A stretch of DNA of 64,000 nucleotides from Paenibacillus amylolyticus (GCF_029689945.1 NZ_CP121451.1:1054001-1118000); one strand, 5' to 3'; numbered from the stretch's first letter, positions 11,384-20,802 are shown. The notes: generated by a model from the letters alone, not told the origin. Numbers and translations: made by a program.

Positions 11384-11412
11384 TGTATACTTGTCGACAA
11401 GTTAAGCCGCAA
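11384..11412 (-). promoter_or_regulatory. gntPK promoter with GntR operator in the spacer
   Basis: On the minus strand TTGCGG (11407-11412) and TATACA (11384-11389) are 17 bases apart. The spacer is filled by the perfect palindrome ACTTGTCGACAAGT (11389-11402). It resembles the B. subtilis GntR operator (ATACTTGTATACAAGTAT). A repressor bound here would cover the RNA polymerase site. Confidence 0.7.
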
Positions 11413-11451
11413 TCACTCACAACGGATATGATTGCGAACGCTTTGCTCTTT

Positions 11452-12126
11452 TCAGGAATCAAAGCTCTCGTGCAGGGTTTTGCCTGAATCCTGAAAATAC
11501 GTGCGGACTCCAGCCTGAATGAGCATTTTGTCACCGGATTCAAGTGCTTCAACGAGCAAACGGTGTTTCTCAATTACAGCGCTTACTTTCTCTTCGCCTT
11601 GAACGAATACTCTGCGCGTCGTGAGCAGCATAACGGTCATCACAACATATCGAATACTCTTCCATAGATGTGAAATACGGGCATGCTGAGCGGCTTCAAT
11701 AATCGTTTCGTGGAAAACGAGATCCTGATAGGCAAATTCGACAGCGTCCTGATGTCGTCCAGCAAGTTGCATTTTGTCGATCACGTTACGCAGCTGGGTG
11801 ACTAATGACGCTGGAACATCACCTGCAAGTCGTTGCTGCACAAAACTTTCAATCAAAAAACGGACATCATACAATTCTTCGACATCCTTGATTCGGAGTC
11901 CAATGACAACTACACCCATACGTTCAAGTCGAATAAGTCCTTCATTGGACAAAGTACGCAACGCTTCACGGACAGGTGAACGACTGCTGTCAAAATCAGC
12001 CGCAATTCGATTTTCCGACAAAATCTCTCCAGGTCGAAGAGTACCGCTGATGATCCGCAGCCTTAATTCGCAGGCAATGGCTTCACCACGGGAAGCCCCT
12101 TGAAGCCAGGAAGAAGGAAATAGCAT
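11452..12126 (-). CDS. gntR: GntR/FadR-family transcriptional regulator of gluconate genes
   Basis: 224-residue regulator with an N-terminal winged helix (LRIISGTLRPGEILSENRIA then SRSPVREALRTLSNEGLI) and a C-terminal all-helical FCD ligand domain. In B. subtilis GntR represses the gnt operon and gluconate releases it. The start chosen is the ATG at 12126 because AATAGGAG lies ten bases upstream; the frame is open further to 12198 but has no better site. It is oriented like gntPK and has its own palindrome at 12256-12271. A 212-base gap with a promoter separates it from gntP, so it is separately transcribed. Confidence 0.87.
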   Translation of the reverse strand: MLFPSSWLQGASRGEAIACELRLRIISGTLRPGEILSENRIAADFDSSRSPVREALRTLSNEGLIRLERMGVVVIGLRIKDVEELYDVRFLIESFVQQRLAGDVPASLVTQLRNVIDKMQLAGRHQDAVEFAYQDLVFHETIIEAAQHARISHLWKSIRYVVMTVMLLTTRRVFVQGEEKVSAVIEKHRLLVEALESGDKMLIQAGVRTYFQDSGKTLHESFDS

Positions 12127-12255
12127 ATGGCTAACGCTCCTATTAATAATAATCAGTTCATTACTGATCATAGCATAACTATTTTGCGAACTGGACATTT
12201 CAGTTCAATCCATAGTCTGTGGTTACAAACTGATGGCTTATTTTTTTCAAAGGGC

Positions 12256-12271
12256 TACTTGTATACAAGAT
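12256..12271. promoter_or_regulatory. GntR operator candidate upstream of gntR
   Basis: TACTTGTATACAAGAT contains the perfect 12-base palindrome CTTGTATACAAG and nearly equals the B. subtilis GntR operator. It lies about 130 bases upstream of the gntR start, suggesting autoregulation. I could not place a clear promoter here. Confidence 0.65.
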
Positions 12272-12367
12272 GTGATGTTTATCCTACACCTTTCTCAAAA
12301 GCTTGTAAACCATAATTAAAGCGGATACAACCTGACTAGAATTCGACAATATTGATGGTTATAATCA

Positions 12368-12482
12368 TTATCCACATGTGAATAACTTCAAACAGGATGC
12401 ATTAATGATAATTGCGGTGATTGGAGGGTGTGGATAACTGTAAATGCTGAAATAGGGTGATCAGATCAGGGTCTGGGGATAA
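12368..12482. other. oriC: Distal oriC DnaA-box cluster upstream of rpmH
   Basis: Perfect DnaA boxes lie at 12368-12376 (+) and 12429-12437 (-). One-mismatch boxes are at 12377-12385 (TTATTCACA on minus, back to back with the first) and 12474-12482 (TTATCCCCA on minus). A 0A box is at 12342-12348. In B. subtilis such boxes lie in the short rpmH-dnaA gap; here they are over 4.5 kb from the dnaA-proximal boxes. Confidence 0.8.
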
Positions 12483-12597
12483 CTTTCTGAAGTTCTCTTC
12501 GGGATTAATAATCCTAATAAAATGAACGGGCTGTAGGTCAGTACTTTGGGTGGGATGGAAAGTGTAGATAAAGAGGGAGAAGCCTTGCGCCTTACAG

Positions 12598-12626
12598 TTG
12601 ACTTTTCCAGGTGATCATGGTTAAAT
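12598..12626 (+). promoter_or_regulatory. rpmH promoter
   Basis: TTGACT (12598-12603) and TTAAAT (12621-12626) are separated by 17 bases. The site lies about 75 bases upstream of the rpmH start. Confidence 0.65.
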
Positions 12627-12699
12627 ATATAAAGGTGTTTTCTGTGAAGATGAAAATGATTCATCACATAAGTATTTCCTTGTAAGGAGGTGCAGTACA

Positions 12700-12834
12700 T
12701 TGAGACCTACATTCAAACCGAACGTTAGCAAACGTAAAAAAGTTCATGGTTTCCGGAAAAGAATGAGCACGAGCAACGGCCGTAAAGTTTTGGCCGCACG
12801 TCGCCTTAAAGGCCGTAAAAACCTGAGTGCTTAA
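12700..12834 (+). CDS. rpmH: 50S ribosomal protein L34
   Basis: 44-residue L34, a basic protein of the large ribosomal subunit. The sequence starts [18 protein letters not shown] and contains [19 protein letters not shown], which identifies it without doubt. It starts with TTG at 12700, set by AAGGAGG eight bases upstream. It is the first gene of the plus-strand arm of the origin, followed by its own terminator and then rnpA. Confidence 0.97.
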   Translation: MRPTFKPNVSKRKKVHGFRKRMSTSNGRKVLAARRLKGRKNLSA

Positions 12835-12842
12835 TGCATTGA

Positions 12843-12866
12843 AGACCACCGAGGTGGTCTTTTTTT
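12843..12866 (+). terminator. rpmH terminator
   Basis: AGACCACC (12843-12850) pairs with GGTGGTCT (12853-12860) and is followed by seven T. Some rnpA transcription must start or read through downstream of it. Confidence 0.8.
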
Positions 12867-13088
12867 CTTAATTAGCTCAATTCAGACTGGATGCTGCTAC
12901 AGATCAGGTCTGAATGGTTTGCGAAAATGTGCTGAACAGACACGATGTATGTGGAGTGAGTTTTCCATTTGTCGAAAACTTACCTTTATATAAGGATGAC
13001 GGTTTACCGTCATTCAAGAAAGCCTATACTAAAACAGTAATGAGGCCTCCGTCAACAACAATGATGGAGAACAGCAAGGAGAAGCGCC

Positions 13089-13439
13089 GTGTATAAAAGA
13101 CTGCGTCTACGAAACCGGGCGGACTTTAGCCGCGTATACCGGTATGGAAAATCGTTTGCCAATCATCAATTCGTGGTGTATGGCTGCCGACGTAAAGATA
13201 CGGAACAATTCCGGGTGGGCGTATCATGCAGCAAGAAAATCGGAAACGCTGTCGTACGTAACCGGATGAGACGCATGATTAAGGAAATTGTTCGTCATCA
13301 TGAGCATGAGATTGTCACGCAAATGGATCTGATTTTTATCGTCAGAAAAGGTGCACTGGACATGCCCTATAAGGAAATGGAAAAAAGCCTGCTACATGCG
13401 ATGCGCAAGGGCTCACTTTTGAAGTCGAGCAAGCGGTAA
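13089..13439 (+). CDS. rnpA: Ribonuclease P protein component
   Basis: 116-residue protein cofactor of RNase P, which trims the 5' leader of precursor tRNAs. It has the signature region RNRMRRMIKEIVRHHEHEI and the N-terminal YKRLRLRNRADFSRVYRYGKSF typical of RnpA. The start is GTG at 13089, with AAGGAG seven bases upstream. The 250-base gap after rpmH holds the rpmH terminator and a 0A-box heptamer (12970-12976). Downstream is yidC. Confidence 0.94.
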   Translation: MYKRLRLRNRADFSRVYRYGKSFANHQFVVYGCRRKDTEQFRVGVSCSKKIGNAVVRNRMRRMIKEIVRHHEHEIVTQMDLIFIVRKGALDMPYKEMEKSLLHAMRKGSLLKSSKR

Positions 13440-13513
13440 GCTTCGGTTTATTTGTCCTCCTAATTATGGTATGATTTACGGTGGAATGGAATGGTTAAGA
13501 GAGGGGTTATGAA

Positions 13514-14392
13514 GTGTCGCGATTGAAGACATCAAAGGGGAAGTGGATTCTCCTCATTGCAGTCATTGCAATGGTCACTGTACTCGCCGGATGTACTCCA
13601 CAGGGAGCCGGGGTTACTACGGAAGATCTGAAGAATAGTGATTCTTTTTGGCAAGCCAATGTTGTGTACTGGTTCTCACTGGCGTTGGATACATTCGCCA
13701 ACTGGTTCCAAGGTGAATATGGACTGGCCGTCCTCGTGATGGTGCTTATTGTACGGACATTGATTTTACCATTAACAATGAAACAAGTCCGTAGCTCCAA
13801 AGCTATGCAGGCGATTCAGCCGCAGCTGAAGGAGATTCAAGCCAAGTATAAAGATACACCTGAGAAAGTTCAGCAAGAAACAATGAAGTTGTTTCAGGAG
13901 AACAAAGTTAATCCGATGGCGGGTTGTCTGCCGCTTATCATTCAGATGCCGATTTACATCGCACTTTATAACTCAATTTACGGAAACTCCAGTCTGAGAA
14001 CCCATGATTTCTTGTGGCTCCAGCTCGGTGAACCGGATCACCTGTTTATTTTGCCAGTGCTGGCTGCGATCACTACATTCATTCAAACATGGATGATGAT
14101 GCGTATGAACCCTGCACAGCAAGTGGGACCGATGCAGTTCATGTTATGGGTTTACCCTATCTTGATCTTCGTGATGTCCTACCAGTTCCCGTCAGCACTT
14201 CCGCTGTACTGGTTCTACAGTAACATCTACACGATCGTGCAAAACTATTTCCTTTACCGGAATAATGATAAAATCGTGGCTGAGGTCAACGTGAAGCAGA
14301 ATAGCTCTTCCAAAAATGGAGCTAAACGCAAAAACGGTGGCAAAGCGACCGTCTCTGGAAAAGGGTCGAAAGGGGCCAAAAAATCGAAATGA
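13514..14392 (+). CDS. yidC: Membrane protein insertase YidC/SpoIIIJ (lipoprotein)
   Basis: 292-residue YidC-family insertase that folds membrane proteins with or without SecYEG. A lipoprotein signal peptide ends in LAGC, with the lipidated cysteine at residue 27. Then follow the YidC core segments: GLAVLVMVLIVRTLILPLT, the QxxPxG-like region with NPMAGCLPLIIQMPIYIALY, and ALPLYWFYSNIYTIVQNYF near the end. The conserved positively charged arginine is in the VRTLILP segment. The tail is Lys-rich, as expected for ribosome contact. The GTG start at 13514 follows AGAGGGG. It overlaps jag by four bases (ATGA). Confidence 0.95.
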   Translation: MSRLKTSKGKWILLIAVIAMVTVLAGCTPQGAGVTTEDLKNSDSFWQANVVYWFSLALDTFANWFQGEYGLAVLVMVLIVRTLILPLTMKQVRSSKAMQAIQPQLKEIQAKYKDTPEKVQQETMKLFQENKVNPMAGCLPLIIQMPIYIALYNSIYGNSSLRTHDFLWLQLGEPDHLFILPVLAAITTFIQTWMMMRMNPAQQVGPMQFMLWVYPILIFVMSYQFPSALPLYWFYSNIYTIVQNYFLYRNNDKIVAEVNVKQNSSSKNGAKRKNGGKATVSGKGSKGAKKSK

Positions 14393-15090
14393 CCACAGTC
14401 ATTACGTCAGGAAAAACCGTTGAAGATGCTGTAAACCAAGGATTGACCCAGCTTGGCGTAAGTCGGGACAAGGTCGAGATACAAGTGTTAGAGCAGCCGT
14501 CAAAAGGATTCCTGGGTTTGATCGGGGTGAGGGCGGCCAAAGTTGAAGTGAAATTATTGCCTGTACCGGAAGCTGTTCCACAGCCGATCAAGCCAGCTGC
14601 ATATGAACCTGAAGTAGATGCATTACTTGAGGGTGTTGCAGCTAAAAATCCCTATGAAGAAGCGGCTGCTTTCTTGAAAGAGGTCGCAGCAGGTATGGGA
14701 CTGGATGTTGAAGTGCATATCAAGAAACAGCGGGATGGACATATCTTCAATATTGCCGGCGACGATCTGGGCATGATTATTGGCAGACGTGGACAGACGC
14801 TGGATGCGCTTCAGTATCTGACGAACATTGTAGCGAACCGATACTCGGAAAGCTTCGTTCGAATTGTGCTCGACGCGGAGAATTTCCGTCAACGTCGGCG
14901 GAAGACGCTGGAGGATCTGGCTGAACGATTGGCTGGACAAGCCATCCGTACCGGCAAGGAAGTTGTACTGGAGCCCATGCCTCCGCTCGAACGAAAAGTC
15001 ATTCACGCAAAACTGCAAAATCACCCGCAGATTAAGACCCTGAGTAAGGGCGAAGAGCCTAATCGGCGTGTGGTTATTACGACGAAATAA
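14389..15090 (+). CDS. jag: RNA-binding protein Jag/KhpB (SpoIIIJ-associated)
   Basis: 233 residues with three recognised parts: an N-terminal Jag domain (TSGKTVEDAVNQGLTQLGV, GFLGLIGVRAAKVEV), a KH domain around residues 95-160 with the GRRG loop in MIIGRRGQTLDALQYL, and a C-terminal R3H domain (RKTLEDLAERLAGQAIRTGK then MPPLERKVIHAKLQNH). Jag/KhpB binds RNA and influences sporulation and cell elongation in Firmicutes. Translationally coupled to yidC by the ATGA overlap. Confidence 0.93.
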   Translation: MTTVITSGKTVEDAVNQGLTQLGVSRDKVEIQVLEQPSKGFLGLIGVRAAKVEVKLLPVPEAVPQPIKPAAYEPEVDALLEGVAAKNPYEEAAAFLKEVAAGMGLDVEVHIKKQRDGHIFNIAGDDLGMIIGRRGQTLDALQYLTNIVANRYSESFVRIVLDAENFRQRRRKTLEDLAERLAGQAIRTGKEVVLEPMPPLERKVIHAKLQNHPQIKTLSKGEEPNRRVVITTK

Positions 15091-15105
15091 CACGAAATTG
15101 AAGAC

Positions 15106-15145
15106 GCAATGGCTTCCTGCCCGGTGCAGAAGCCATTGCTTTTTT
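15106..15145 (+). terminator. jag terminator
   Basis: GCAATGGCTT (15106-15115) pairs with AAGCCATTGC (15130-15139), with an inner CTGC/GCAG stem and six T after it. Confidence 0.85.
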
Positions 15146-15301
15146 CGTACAGAAGTAATTTGGCAAGGTGCGTAGCACATGTAAAGAGTGAGCTTAAGGC
15201 GAGAAGTGGCATGTCACATGTTATAGCATTAATGGATTTGAAAATGGATATGGCGTCCCTGGTGGGACGGCAATTTTAAAATAGAGCAAGGAGAGATAAC
15301 C

Positions 15302-16678
15302 ATGATCAGTGATACGATCACAGCGATATCAACGGCTGTAGGAGAGGCGGGTATTGCCGTGATCCGGGTCAGCGGCCCGGAAGCAGTGTCGGAGACGGAA
15401 AAGATTTTCCGCAGCAAAACGCCTCTAACTCAGGCAGCATCTCATACGGTGCATTATGGTCATATCATAGATCCGGTGAGCGGCGAGAAGATCGAGGAAG
15501 TGCTGGTAACAGTGATGCGCGCACCTCGGTCGTTCACAACAGAAGATGTCGTGGAGATCAGTGCCCATGGCGGTGTAGTGTCGGTAAAACGGGTCATGGA
15601 CCTGTTGTTGCAGCTCGATATTCGCCTGGCTGAACCTGGTGAGTTCACGAAGCGTGCTTTCCTTAACGGGCGGATTGACCTGTCTCAGGCTGAAGGTGTC
15701 ATGGACCTTATTCGTTCAAAATCGGACCGTGCTTTCTCGGTTGCATTGAAACAGGTTGAGGGTAAATTGTCCTCCAAACTGCGTGACCTACGATATACTT
15801 TGGTGGAAACATTGGCTCATATTGAAGTAAATATCGATTATCCCGAGCATGATGTGGAATCGTTAACGTCTGATTTTATTAAAGAAAAGTCCAGTCAGGT
15901 TATGACTGAGATCGATAAATTGCTGACTACAGCAGAGCAAGGAAAGATTCTGCGAGAAGGCATCACGACCGCTATTGTTGGACGACCTAATGTAGGTAAA
16001 TCCTCATTGATGAATACACTGGCGCAAGACAATCGGGCTATCGTTACAGACATTCCAGGGACAACTCGTGATGTCATTGAAGAGTTTATTACGATTAATA
16101 ATATCCCGCTGAAGTTGCTGGATACGGCCGGAATACGGGAAACGATGGACGTTGTCGAAAAGATCGGGGTAGAACGCTCTCGTTCTGCGGTAAGTGAAGC
16201 TGATCTGATCTTGATGGTTGTGAATGCTGCAGAGCCACTTCATCCGGATGAGATTGAATTGTTGGAACAAATCCGCGGTAGACAATCGATAATCATTATG
16301 AATAAAATGGACTTAACGCCACAGGTAGAACGTGACGTGCTGCTTCGGTATATTCCGGAAGAACGGCTTGTGCCGATGTCGGTAAAAGATGATCTGGGTG
16401 TGGATCGACTGGAAGAGGCGATCTCTACGCTATTTTTCAGTGGTAAACTGGAGTCCGCAGATCTGACCTATGTCAGCAATGTGCGCCATATTGCGTTGCT
16501 GAAAAAAGCAAAGCAGTCCTTGGTGGATGCATATGAAGCAGCAGATCAGTTCATTCCAATCGACATGATTCAGATTGATGTTCGTTTGGCGTGGGAGCAC
16601 TTAGGCGAAATTGTGGGAGATACAGCCCATGATGCATTAATTGATCAGATTTTCTCCCAGTTCTGTCTAGGAAAGTAA
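15302..16678 (+). CDS. mnmE: tRNA modification GTPase MnmE
   Basis: 458-residue GTPase that with MnmG makes the cmnm5 modification at U34 of tRNAs. The N-terminal tetrahydrofolate-binding domain begins ISDTITAISTAVGEAGIAVI. The G domain has G1 GRPNVGKSSLMN, G2/G3 DIPGTTRDVIEE and LLDTAGIRET, and G4 NKMD. The C-terminal FCLGK is the catalytic Cys motif. The ATG at 15302 follows AAGGAGA. It is followed after 180 bases by its partner mnmG. Confidence 0.96.
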   Translation: MISDTITAISTAVGEAGIAVIRVSGPEAVSETEKIFRSKTPLTQAASHTVHYGHIIDPVSGEKIEEVLVTVMRAPRSFTTEDVVEISAHGGVVSVKRVMDLLLQLDIRLAEPGEFTKRAFLNGRIDLSQAEGVMDLIRSKSDRAFSVALKQVEGKLSSKLRDLRYTLVETLAHIEVNIDYPEHDVESLTSDFIKEKSSQVMTEIDKLLTTAEQGKILREGITTAIVGRPNVGKSSLMNTLAQDNRAIVTDIPGTTRDVIEEFITINNIPLKLLDTAGIRETMDVVEKIGVERSRSAVSEADLILMVVNAAEPLHPDEIELLEQIRGRQSIIIMNKMDLTPQVERDVLLRYIPEERLVPMSVKDDLGVDRLEEAISTLFFSGKLESADLTYVSNVRHIALLKKAKQSLVDAYEAADQFIPIDMIQIDVRLAWEHLGEIVGDTAHDALIDQIFSQFCLGK

Positions 16679-16858
16679 AAATAATATACTGCCGATTGAC
16701 TTAAATCGTAGTGTATGATGGAGAGGTACAATTTCTGCCTGTTGTCAAAGGATGGAATGATATTGTAGCCATTACGTGTTGGTTTCATATAGATAGGAAT
16801 GCAAGTTCCGATGAACGGTTAGAAGTATTTTGTTTTCATTATAAGGAGGTAAACGGGA

Positions 16859-18748
16859 ATGGCTTTTGATGGCGGCAGTTATGATGTAATCGTCGTTGGT
16901 GCAGGACATGCTGGTGTGGAATCCGCGCTGGCCGCAGCCCGAATGGGGTCCAAAACACTGATGATTACGATCAATCTGGATATGGTAGCCTTTATGCCTT
17001 GTAACCCATCTATTGGGGGACCGGCCAAAGGACATGTTGTACGTGAGATTGATGCACTTGGTGGAGAAATGGGACGGAATATTGATAAAACCTTTATTCA
17101 GATGCGGATGCTTAACACGGGTAAAGGACCTGCTGTTCACGCCCTTCGTGCTCAGGCAGACAAATTCTCCTACCAGCATAAAATGAAGGAAACGATGGAA
17201 AATGAACGTAACTTGACGATGCGCCAAGGTATGGTTGATCGCCTGCTCGTTGAAGACGGAAAATGTGTAGGTGTCGTGACTCAGACTGGAACAGAGTATC
17301 GGGCCAAAGCGGTCGTTCTGACAACAGGCACATACTTGCGCGGCAAAGTAATTATGGGTGAGTTGATGTATGAGAGTGGACCAAACAATCAACAACCCTC
17401 TCTTAAATTGTCAGAGCATCTGCGTGAACTGGGCTTTGATCTGGTTCGTTTCAAAACAGGTACACCACCACGTGTGCATAAGGATACGATTGATTTTAGC
17501 AAAACCGAAATTCAGCCTGGCGATGATGAGCCGAAGTTCTTTTCCTATGAAACAGAATCTTCCGATAATGAGCAGTTGCCTTGCTGGTTGACGTATACCT
17601 CTGTGGAGACTCACCAGATTATTAATGACAATCTGCATCGTGCGCCGATGTTTTCGGGTGTAATTGAAGGAACCGGACCGCGTTATTGCCCATCCATTGA
17701 AGATAAGATTGTTCGGTTTAGCGACAAGCCTAAACATCAGATTTTCCTGGAGCCGGAAGGCAAAAATACATCCGAGTATTATGTACAGGGACTATCTACG
17801 AGTCTGCCCGAAGATGTTCAACTTGCGGTTCTGCGCTCTATTCCTGGTATGGAAAAAGTCGAAATGATGCGTAACGGATATGCGATTGAATATGATGCAA
17901 TGGTGCCTACCCAATTGTGGCCATCCCTTGAAACCAAACGTCTGCCGGGTCTGTTCACAGCAGGTCAGATTAATGGGACTTCCGGTTATGAAGAAGCGGC
18001 TGGTCAAGGCGTTATGGCCGGCATTAATGCAGCACGCAAAGTACAAGGGAAAGAGCCGATTGTGCTTGATCGCTCCCAAGGTTATATTGGTGTACTGATT
18101 GATGATCTGGTAACGAAGGGTACGAATGAACCATATCGTCTGCTGACTTCACGCGCTGAGTATCGTCTGCTTCTTCGTCATGATAATGCCGATATGCGCT
18201 TGACGGAAATCGGACATGACATTGGTCTGATCCCAGATGATCGTTATGCGAAATTCCTGGATAAAAAGGCGAAAGTCGAGCAGGAAGTCGCGCGTCTGAA
18301 AGTGGCTAAAGCTCGCCCGGTTGAAGTGAACGCGAAGCTGGAGGAGTACGGATCTACCCCTATTCAGGATGGCAGTACGTTGCTTACCTTGCTGCGTCGC
18401 CCAGAGCTGGGGTATGAACTGATTGAACAGATCTCTCCATCCGAGGTAGAGCTGACAGCAGATATGAAAGAACAAGTTGAAATACAAATTAAATATGCGG
18501 GTTATATTGAGAAACAATTGATCCACGTGGAACGTTTGCAAAAGATGGAGAAAAAGAAAATTCCGGACACGATCGTATATGATGAGATTCACGGCCTTGC
18601 AATGGAAGCCAAGCAGAAGCTCGCTACGATTCGTCCAATCTCGATTGGTCAGGCTTCTCGTATTGCTGGAGTTACTCCTGCCGACATCTCCATTCTGCTG
18701 GTCTACCTGGAGCATTATAACCGTGTAACCGCAGCAAGGGGACAATAA
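16859..18748 (+). CDS. mnmG: tRNA uridine modification enzyme MnmG (GidA)
   Basis: 629-residue FAD-dependent partner of MnmE. The Rossmann motif [19 protein letters not shown] lies at the start, followed by [15 protein letters not shown] (a conserved cysteine-containing GidA signature). [19 protein letters not shown] is the second conserved motif, and the C-terminal helical domain binds MnmE. Length is normal. The ATG at 16859 follows AAGGAGGT. The stop overlaps the rsmG start (TAATG). Confidence 0.96.
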   Translation: MAFDGGSYDVIVVGAGHAGVESALAAARMGSKTLMITINLDMVAFMPCNPSIGGPAKGHVVREIDALGGEMGRNIDKTFIQMRMLNTGKGPAVHALRAQADKFSYQHKMKETMENERNLTMRQGMVDRLLVEDGKCVGVVTQTGTEYRAKAVVLTTGTYLRGKVIMGELMYESGPNNQQPSLKLSEHLRELGFDLVRFKTGTPPRVHKDTIDFSKTEIQPGDDEPKFFSYETESSDNEQLPCWLTYTSVETHQIINDNLHRAPMFSGVIEGTGPRYCPSIEDKIVRFSDKPKHQIFLEPEGKNTSEYYVQGLSTSLPEDVQLAVLRSIPGMEKVEMMRNGYAIEYDAMVPTQLWPSLETKRLPGLFTAGQINGTSGYEEAAGQGVMAGINAARKVQGKEPIVLDRSQGYIGVLIDDLVTKGTNEPYRLLTSRAEYRLLLRHDNADMRLTEIGHDIGLIPDDRYAKFLDKKAKVEQEVARLKVAKARPVEVNAKLEEYGSTPIQDGSTLLTLLRRPELGYELIEQISPSEVELTADMKEQVEIQIKYAGYIEKQLIHVERLQKMEKKKIPDTIVYDEIHGLAMEAKQKLATIRPISIGQASRIAGVTPADISILLVYLEHYNRVTAARGQ

Positions 18749-19470
18749 TGGACGATATTCAACGGCAGCTTCAGCTGCGCTTGAAGGAACATGGGTTGGA
18801 GCTGGGAGAACTTCAATTGGAGCAATTCGAGCTGTATTATCAGGAGCTGGTATCCTGGAACGAAAAGATGAATCTGACCGGAATTACGGATCGGGAGCAA
18901 GTGTATACCAAGCATTTCTATGATTCGGTATCGCTGGCTTTTTATACAGACATGAACAAAGTGAATAAGCTGGCTGATATTGGTTCGGGAGCAGGTTTTC
19001 CTGGATTGCCACTGAAAATCTGTTTCCCGCACATGAAGCTTACGATCATTGATTCATTGAATAAACGGATTGGCTTTCTACAACATGTGGTAGATATCCT
19101 TGGTCTGACAGACGTGGAGTTGGTCCATGGACGTGCGGAAGAGATTGGACGCAAAGAAGGGTACCGTGACAGTTACGATCTCGTTACGGCGCGTGCAGTA
19201 GCCAAGCTCGCTGTGCTGAATGAATTCTGTCTTCCTTTTGTTCGTAAAAGTGGAATATTCGCTGCGATGAAGGGTGGAGATCCACGTGAGGAAATGAAGG
19301 AGGCGGAGTTCAGCTTCAATCAGCTGAAAGGAAGGGTTAAGGCCGTTCATCCATTCCAGCTACCGGTTGAAGAATCAGAGCGTCATATCATCCTCATTCA
19401 GAAATTTGATAAGACACCACATAAGTATCCGCGCAAACCAGGCACTCCAATGAAGACACCACTGGTGTAG
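18748..19470 (+). CDS. rsmG: 16S rRNA m7G527 methyltransferase RsmG
   Basis: 240-residue SAM-dependent methyltransferase (GidB) that modifies G527 of 16S rRNA. The SAM motif LADIGSGAGFPGLPLKI is near residue 75. Further motifs are SLNKRIGFLQHV and LVTARAVAKLAVL. Coupled to mnmG through a one-base TAATG overlap. The transcript ends at a hairpin that contains parS. Confidence 0.95.
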   Translation: MDDIQRQLQLRLKEHGLELGELQLEQFELYYQELVSWNEKMNLTGITDREQVYTKHFYDSVSLAFYTDMNKVNKLADIGSGAGFPGLPLKICFPHMKLTIIDSLNKRIGFLQHVVDILGLTDVELVHGRAEEIGRKEGYRDSYDLVTARAVAKLAVLNEFCLPFVRKSGIFAAMKGGDPREEMKEAEFSFNQLKGRVKAVHPFQLPVEESERHIILIQKFDKTPHKYPRKPGTPMKTPLV

Positions 19471-19525
19471 TTGTGTGATGCCGTGCTAATTATTCAAAAC
19501 AAAATGGATTGTAGATACACATAAA

Positions 19526-19556
19526 GACGATGTTTCACGTGAAACATCGTCTTTTT
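19526..19556 (+). terminator. rsmG terminator with parS in its stem
   Basis: The arms AAGACGATGTTTCAC and GTGAAACATCGTCTT pair perfectly over 15 bp and are followed by T residues. The centre of the stem is the parS palindrome. Confidence 0.85.
19531..19546. promoter_or_regulatory. parS: parS centromere site
   Basis: TGTTTCACGTGAAACA, a perfect match to the ParB/Spo0J binding consensus TGTTNCACGTGAAACA. It lies 40 bases before the noc promoter region and about 2.2 kb upstream of spo0J. Confidence 0.95.
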
Positions 19557-19983
19557 TGTTTTCTGAAGGAAGGGCTAGTTTTTATAACACAGATACTCCG
19601 TATTACACATTTCTTAAAGATTCTATAATAATGAATTTCACGCACAGCAGCGCATGAACAATTTCATTAATTGAACGTACACAAGTCGTCATATTTCCAA
19701 TATTCACAAAGAAAAAGCAGGAAAATAAGCCTGGTTTAAAGAATAGGTAACCATAGGATTATGATAGAAAAGATGATAGAATAGAAGTATCCGATCCTTG
19801 GTCACAGTGATCATAGATTATATGTATAGCATAGATGAATATGCGTTCGATGTTGTATGACAGAAGGTGTTACGAAAGGCAAAACTTATTCCAAGAACGA
19901 TGCATGTGAAGGGTCGCTTATTGAATAAGAAGCACCTGCAATGACTGTGGGAGCTATTACGAAACTAGGTGGTAATCTGCGGA
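19557..19983. other. A/T-rich gap before noc
   Basis: About 430 bases between the parS terminator and noc without a coding frame. It should hold the noc promoter, but I found no pair of -35 and -10 boxes with good spacing. Nothing else was recognised. Confidence 0.45.
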
Positions 19984-20802
19984 ATGAAAGAACAATTTTC
20001 GAAGTTGTTTGGTTTGGCGGAGCGCAATAACGGAGATGAGATCAAACAGATTCCGGTTAATGAAATTGTGCGCAGCCCATATCAACCCCGTACTATTTTT
20101 GATGATGATAAAATTGATGAGTTGTTGCAGACGATCAAAACACATGGCGTCATTCAGCCCATTGTCGTTCGCGTGCGTAATGGATCATATGAGATTATTG
20201 CCGGGGAACGTCGCTGGCGTGCAGTTCGAAAACTGGGTTTGGATACGATTCCGGCTATTGTACGTGAATTCAACGATTCTCAGGCCGCATCCATAGCACT
20301 GATTGAGAACCTTCAGCGTGAAGGGTTGACCTCGATTGAAGAGGCTGTCGCTTATCAGAAGCTAATTGACTTGCATCAATTGACACAGGAAAGCCTTGCA
20401 CAACGACTTGGCAAAAGTCAGTCAACGATCGCCAACAAAATCCGGCTGTTGCAGCTCCCGGATGGCATTAAGGCCGCGTTGATGGAGCGCAAGATTTCTG
20501 AACGGCATGCAAGAGCATTGCTTTCTCTCGATACGGAAGAACTACAGATGAAGCTGCTTGGTGAGATTATCGAAAAAGAATTAAACGTGAAACAGACAGA
20601 AGCACGTGTTGCCTTCTACAAGGAAGCTTCCAAGATCAAAAAATCCAAACGTGTTTCCTTTACCAAGGACGTAAGACTTGCACTTAATACGATTCGTCAA
20701 TCCATTGATATGGTAACCGGCTCAGGTCTGGACATTAAAACAAAAGAAGCAGACCATGAGGATCATTATGAGATCGTTATTCATATTCCAAAACGTAAAT
20801 AA
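19984..20802 (+). CDS. noc: Nucleoid occlusion protein Noc
   Basis: 272-residue ParB-like CTPase that binds its own DNA sites and blocks division over the nucleoid. It has the ParB N-terminal motifs [16 protein letters not shown] and [14 protein letters not shown], then the helix-turn-helix [21 protein letters not shown]. It is distinguished from Spo0J by its start [11 protein letters not shown] and its position upstream of soj. I chose the ATG at 19984 over an upstream GTG at 19969, which lies inside the probable AGGTGG binding site. Followed by a terminator, so soj-spo0J is separately transcribed. Confidence 0.92.
   Translation: MKEQFSKLFGLAERNNGDEIKQIPVNEIVRSPYQPRTIFDDDKIDELLQTIKTHGVIQPIVVRVRNGSYEIIAGERRWRAVRKLGLDTIPAIVREFNDSQAASIALIENLQREGLTSIEEAVAYQKLIDLHQLTQESLAQRLGKSQSTIANKIRLLQLPDGIKAALMERKISERHARALLSLDTEELQMKLLGEIIEKELNVKQTEARVAFYKEASKIKKSKRVSFTKDVRLALNTIRQSIDMVTGSGLDIKTKEADHEDHYEIVIHIPKRK

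Noticed and set aside
18515..18535. CACGTG-centred palindrome inside mnmG resembling parS
   Set aside because: The outer bases (GATCCACGTGGAAC) do not fit TGTTNCACGTGAAACA.
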